DNA of 64,000 nucleotides from NCBI RefSeq assembly GCF_001625085.1, contig NZ_BDAW01000023.1:62001-126000 (forward strand). The letters are read 5' to 3'. The translations under genes and the position numbers were made by a program. This document shows, piece by piece, positions 60,195 through 64,000 of the stretch (position 1 is its first letter; each line of letters starts with the position of its first letter). Below the pieces are notes generated by a model. That model made no database searches and was not told the origin of the DNA. It saw only the letters and a list, made by a program, of their open reading frames with translations. The stretch comes from Nocardia acidivorans NBRC 108247 (GTDB lineage: Bacteria > Actinomycetota > Actinomycetes > Mycobacteriales > Mycobacteriaceae).

Positions 60195-61127
60195 CTAGCG
60201 GGCACGGGGATGGGCGGTTGCCCACACCTCGTGCAGCGTGCCGACGGTCACCAGAGTGTAAATCTGCGTGGTCGTTACCGAGGCATGACCGAGTAACTCC
60301 TGTACCACGCGCACATCCGCGCCACCGTCCAGCAGGTGCGTGGCGAACGAATGTCGCAGCGTATGGGGGGAAACGTGGGCGGCGATCCCGGCCCGCCCGG
60401 CGGCGGAATGCAGGACCTGCCAAGCGGTCTGACGGGAGAGCCGGCCGCCGCGATGATTCAGGAACAGCGCGGGATTGCCCCTGCCGAGCACGCTCAGCGC
60501 CGGACGTCCGCGCACCAGATAATTGTCCACCGCGGCCAGCGCGGGACGCCCGATGGGCACCATGCGCTGCTTTCCGCCCTTGCCGCGCAACAGCACCGCG
60601 CGTTCGGCGGTGTCGATATCGTCGACGTCCAGGCCCACCATCTCGGAGATGCGCGCGCCCGTCGAGTACAGCAGTTCCAGCAGCGCGCGATCGCGCAGAC
60701 CGCGCGGGGCGTCGGCGATATCACCGCCCGCCGCCTCCAGCAGCCGCGAAATCTGGTCGTACGGGAGCGCTTTGGGTAGTCGCCGCGCCGGTGTGGGCGG
60801 TTTCACCGGATGCGCGACATCGGCATCGGTCACCCCCTCGGCCGCGGAGAACCGGTGCAGACCGCGCACCGCCACGAGCGCCCGCGAGGCCGAACTCGCC
60901 GCCAGCGCCGGATGATCACCGTCCCCGGCGCGCAGGGACACCATGAAATCGGCGATATCCTGCTCGGAAACCCGGGCCAGCGTATCGATCCCGCGCCCTT
61001 CCAGAAATCCCCGATACCGCACCAGATCCCGCCGATACGCCGACAGCGTATTGCGCGCAGCGCCCCGCTCGACCGTCAAATGGTCGAGGTAGACGTCGAT
61101 CTGGCGGCTCAGCACACCGCACATCAT
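60195..61127 (-). CDS. xerD: Site-specific tyrosine recombinase XerD
   Basis: A 310-residue recombinase that with XerC resolves chromosome dimers at dif. The SAM-like N-terminal domain ([20 protein letters not shown]) is followed by the catalytic residues: Arg in [11 protein letters not shown], Lys in [19 protein letters not shown] (His and Arg), LGHAS and the nucleophile Tyr in IYTLV. M1 at 61127 or M2 at 61124 are both possible. Position equals Rv1701. Confidence 0.93.
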   Translation of the reverse strand: MMCGVLSRQIDVYLDHLTVERGAARNTLSAYRRDLVRYRGFLEGRGIDTLARVSEQDIADFMVSLRAGDGDHPALAASSASRALVAVRGLHRFSAAEGVTDADVAHPVKPPTPARRLPKALPYDQISRLLEAAGGDIADAPRGLRDRALLELLYSTGARISEMVGLDVDDIDTAERAVLLRGKGGKQRMVPIGRPALAAVDNYLVRGRPALSVLGRGNPALFLNHRGGRLSRQTAWQVLHSAAGRAGIAAHVSPHTLRHSFATHLLDGGADVRVVQELLGHASVTTTQIYTLVTVGTLHEVWATAHPRAR

Positions 61128-61196
61128 GGCAGCCGACCCCGACAGTCAACGGCTGGCGGGTATTCCGCGCGCGTCCGGTATGCGAGCCTTCCCGGC

Positions 61197-61282
61197 ATCC
61201 CGGCGCGTTTTCGGCCGGGATCCACACGGTCCGCGGATCGGCCGATGGTGTGGATCCCGGCCAAACGCATGCCGGGATGACG
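61197..61282. repeat. Dispersed element, copies 2 and 3, as an inverted pair
   Basis: A copy at 61248-61282 matches the element at 14919, and an inverted copy occupies 61197-61227. Together they give outer arms GTGTGGATCCCGGCC facing each other over 20 bp. They lie in the 320-bp xerD-NUDIX gap. Confidence 0.7.
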
Positions 61283-61314
61283 GGGCGGCATCACGGGAGC
61301 GCCGGACGTCGGCA

Positions 61315-61510
61315 TCGGATGACGACGGCTCGACGGGCGGAGGGTCGACTAGCCTTGGGCCGCTTTGCGTCCAGGAAGCCGGTGGGCATGCCCGGCCACG
61401 GCGCGTCGGCGTGTCGGATGACGACGGTTCGGCGGGCGGAGGGTCGACTAGCCTTGGGTCGCTTTGCGTTCCAGGAAGGCGGTGGGCATGCCCGGCCACG
61501 GCGCGTCGGC
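61315..61510. repeat. Tandem duplication of the NUDIX gene 3' end (period 99-100 bp)
   Basis: Sequence 61315-61410 repeats at 61414-61510 with about seven differences; 'GTGGGCATGCCCGGCCACGG' is in both at the same place. The right copy includes the NUDIX stop codon and its last 20 codons; the left copy is a duplicate outside the gene. Confidence 0.8.
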
Positions 61511-62089
61511 GGGGCGGAGTTCGGCTCCGGTGGCGCGGGCGGTCATCAGGGCTGTCACACCTGCGACCGCTGTCGCATTGGTGATCTCACCGGCGAGGGC
61601 GGCGCGGACGGCTTCCGCGAGGGGGACGCGGAGGAGTTGGATGTCCGCTTCTTCCAATTCGGGTTCGGGGCGGTCGGTTTCGTACAGGTCGGTGGCCAGG
61701 TAGATCCGCAGGGCTTCGTCCGTGAAACCGGGCGAGAGCGCGACGTCGACCAGCACCGACCATTCGCGCGCGGCCAGCCCGGTCTCCTCGGCCAGTTCGC
61801 GCTGGGCCGCTTCCAGGGGATCCTCCCCCAGCTTGTCCAGCAAACCCGCCGGAAGTTCGAGCAGCCGCCGCCCGATCGGATGCCGGTACTGATTGATCAG
61901 CACCACATTGTCGTTCTCGTCCAGCGCCGCCACCGCGACCGCCGCGTGATGCTCGATCACCTCGCGTTCGGCCACCCGCCCGCCGGGCATGGCGACCTGA
62001 TCCAAACGCAGGGCCAGGATCGCTCCCGAATACACGGTGCGGCTGGAGACGGTGTCGAATTCGTGTGTTCCGGGCGCGGATTCAGCCAT
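61448..62089 (-). CDS. NUDIX hydrolase (ADP-ribose pyrophosphatase-like)
   Basis: A 213-residue NUDIX enzyme. The box GX5EX7REUXEEXGU is GEDPLEAAQRELAEETGL preceded by PAGLLDKL, with upstream 'NDNVVLINQYRHPIGRRLLE' as in ADP-ribose diphosphatases. It hydrolyses ADP-ribose or a related nucleoside diphosphate. The last 20 codons lie in the right copy of a 99-bp tandem duplication. Position equals Rv1700. Confidence 0.92.
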   Translation of the reverse strand: MAESAPGTHEFDTVSSRTVYSGAILALRLDQVAMPGGRVAEREVIEHHAAVAVAALDENDNVVLINQYRHPIGRRLLELPAGLLDKLGEDPLEAAQRELAEETGLAAREWSVLVDVALSPGFTDEALRIYLATDLYETDRPEPELEEADIQLLRVPLAEAVRAALAGEITNATAVAGVTALMTARATGAELRPADAPWPGMPTAFLERKATQG

Positions 62090-62125
62090 TGGGCAACCTT
62101 ATCTGTCGAGCGGGTACCGAAACGC

Positions 62126-62181
62126 CGACGGCCCGGCGGAGCTGGTCCCCTTGCGCGGGAACGGGCTCTGCCGGGCCGTCG
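62126..62181. terminator. Large hairpin between pyrG and the NUDIX gene
   Basis: CGACGGCCCGGC (62126-62137) and GCCGGGCCGTCG (62170-62181) are perfect 12-bp arms; the 32-base loop has further pairing (GAGC with GCTC). It lies just after the pyrG stop on the minus strand and probably ends pyrG transcription. Confidence 0.6.
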
Positions 62182-62197
62182 TACAGCGTGCCGAACG

Positions 62198-63922
<1,725 letters not shown>

Positions 63923-64000
63923 TCACGGTAACACGGATTCGGTATGCCGATCGAATGCCACGCGAGCCGTTGCCGCGCGTTCGCCCTCACTCGCCGGCCG

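Overview
The window is high-GC actinobacterial chromosome, most likely Nocardia or a close relative in the Mycobacteriales. The evidence is the strong GC bias at third codon positions, dense 4-bp ATGA/GTGA gene overlaps, and two blocks whose order matches Mycobacterium tuberculosis: glnA4-amidotransferase-aldC-SDR (compare Rv2860c to Rv2857c) at the left, and pyrG-NUDIX-xerD-parA-scpA-scpB-pseudouridine synthase-cmk-der (compare Rv1699 to Rv1713) at the right. These right-hand genes are core; most of what lies between is accessory or lineage-specific. No tRNA, rRNA, CRISPR array, prophage or intact insertion sequence was seen.

Layout. 1-7.9 kb: end of an MFS exporter, a secreted GDSL esterase, then a gamma-glutamyl-amine utilisation operon (GlnA4-type synthetase, class I amidotransferase, aldehyde dehydrogenase, SDR) facing an APC amino-acid permease. 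8.0-16.0 kb: an IclR regulator divergent from an organosulfur operon: SsuABC-type ABC transporter, a DszB-like desulfinase that keeps the catalytic Cys/His/Arg set, two SsuD-like flavin monooxygenases, and a substrate-binding-fold protein without a signal peptide. Two matching palindromes sit in the divergent promoter. 16.1-18.9 kb: a sugar-type ABC transporter. 19-21.3 kb: a zinc alcohol dehydrogenase, then a decay zone with remnants of a flavoprotein and a CocE-type hydrolase, and a small cysteine-rich protein of 50 residues. 21.5-28.7 kb: AI-2E family permease, lipoprotein, a stand-alone L7/L12 paralogue, two thioesterases, a GlxA-type regulator, a DJ-1/PfpI protein, a P450 and an HTH protein.

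28.7-35.7 kb: gene fragments, an HxlR regulator with a molybdopterin oxidoreductase, phosphoketolase, and a pair of divergent genes truncated head-to-head. 35.7-41.4 kb: a fusion of CDGSH iron-sulfur domains to a truncated hemoglobin with a divergent LysR regulator, a DoxX protein with an 11-residue repeat tail, a SigB/SigF-type sigma factor, and a thioredoxin-reductase-like flavoprotein opposite an XRE-cupin regulator. 42-53.3 kb: an atypical SDR, pentapeptide-repeat protein, NmrA-like protein, photolyase, GNAT protein, PrsW-type protease, lysophospholipid acyltransferase, and a DrrAB-type ABC exporter with a divergent TetR regulator. 53.3-63.9 kb: the conserved der/cmk/pseudouridine synthase/scpBA/parA/xerD/NUDIX/pyrG block, read leftwards.

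The most attractive candidate for an undescribed system is the 8.0-16.0 kb cluster: a DszB-type C-S bond-cleaving enzyme without DszA or DszC, coupled to its own importer and to SsuD-like oxygenases whose substrate-pocket residues differ from E. coli SsuD. Next come the CDGSH-globin fusion, the RGG-rich pseudouridine synthase, the 11-mer-repeat DoxX protein under likely general-stress promoters, and a shared CAAGCA-N2-TGCTTG operator at two lipid-type loci. All family assignments are from reading the sequences; no database search was run.
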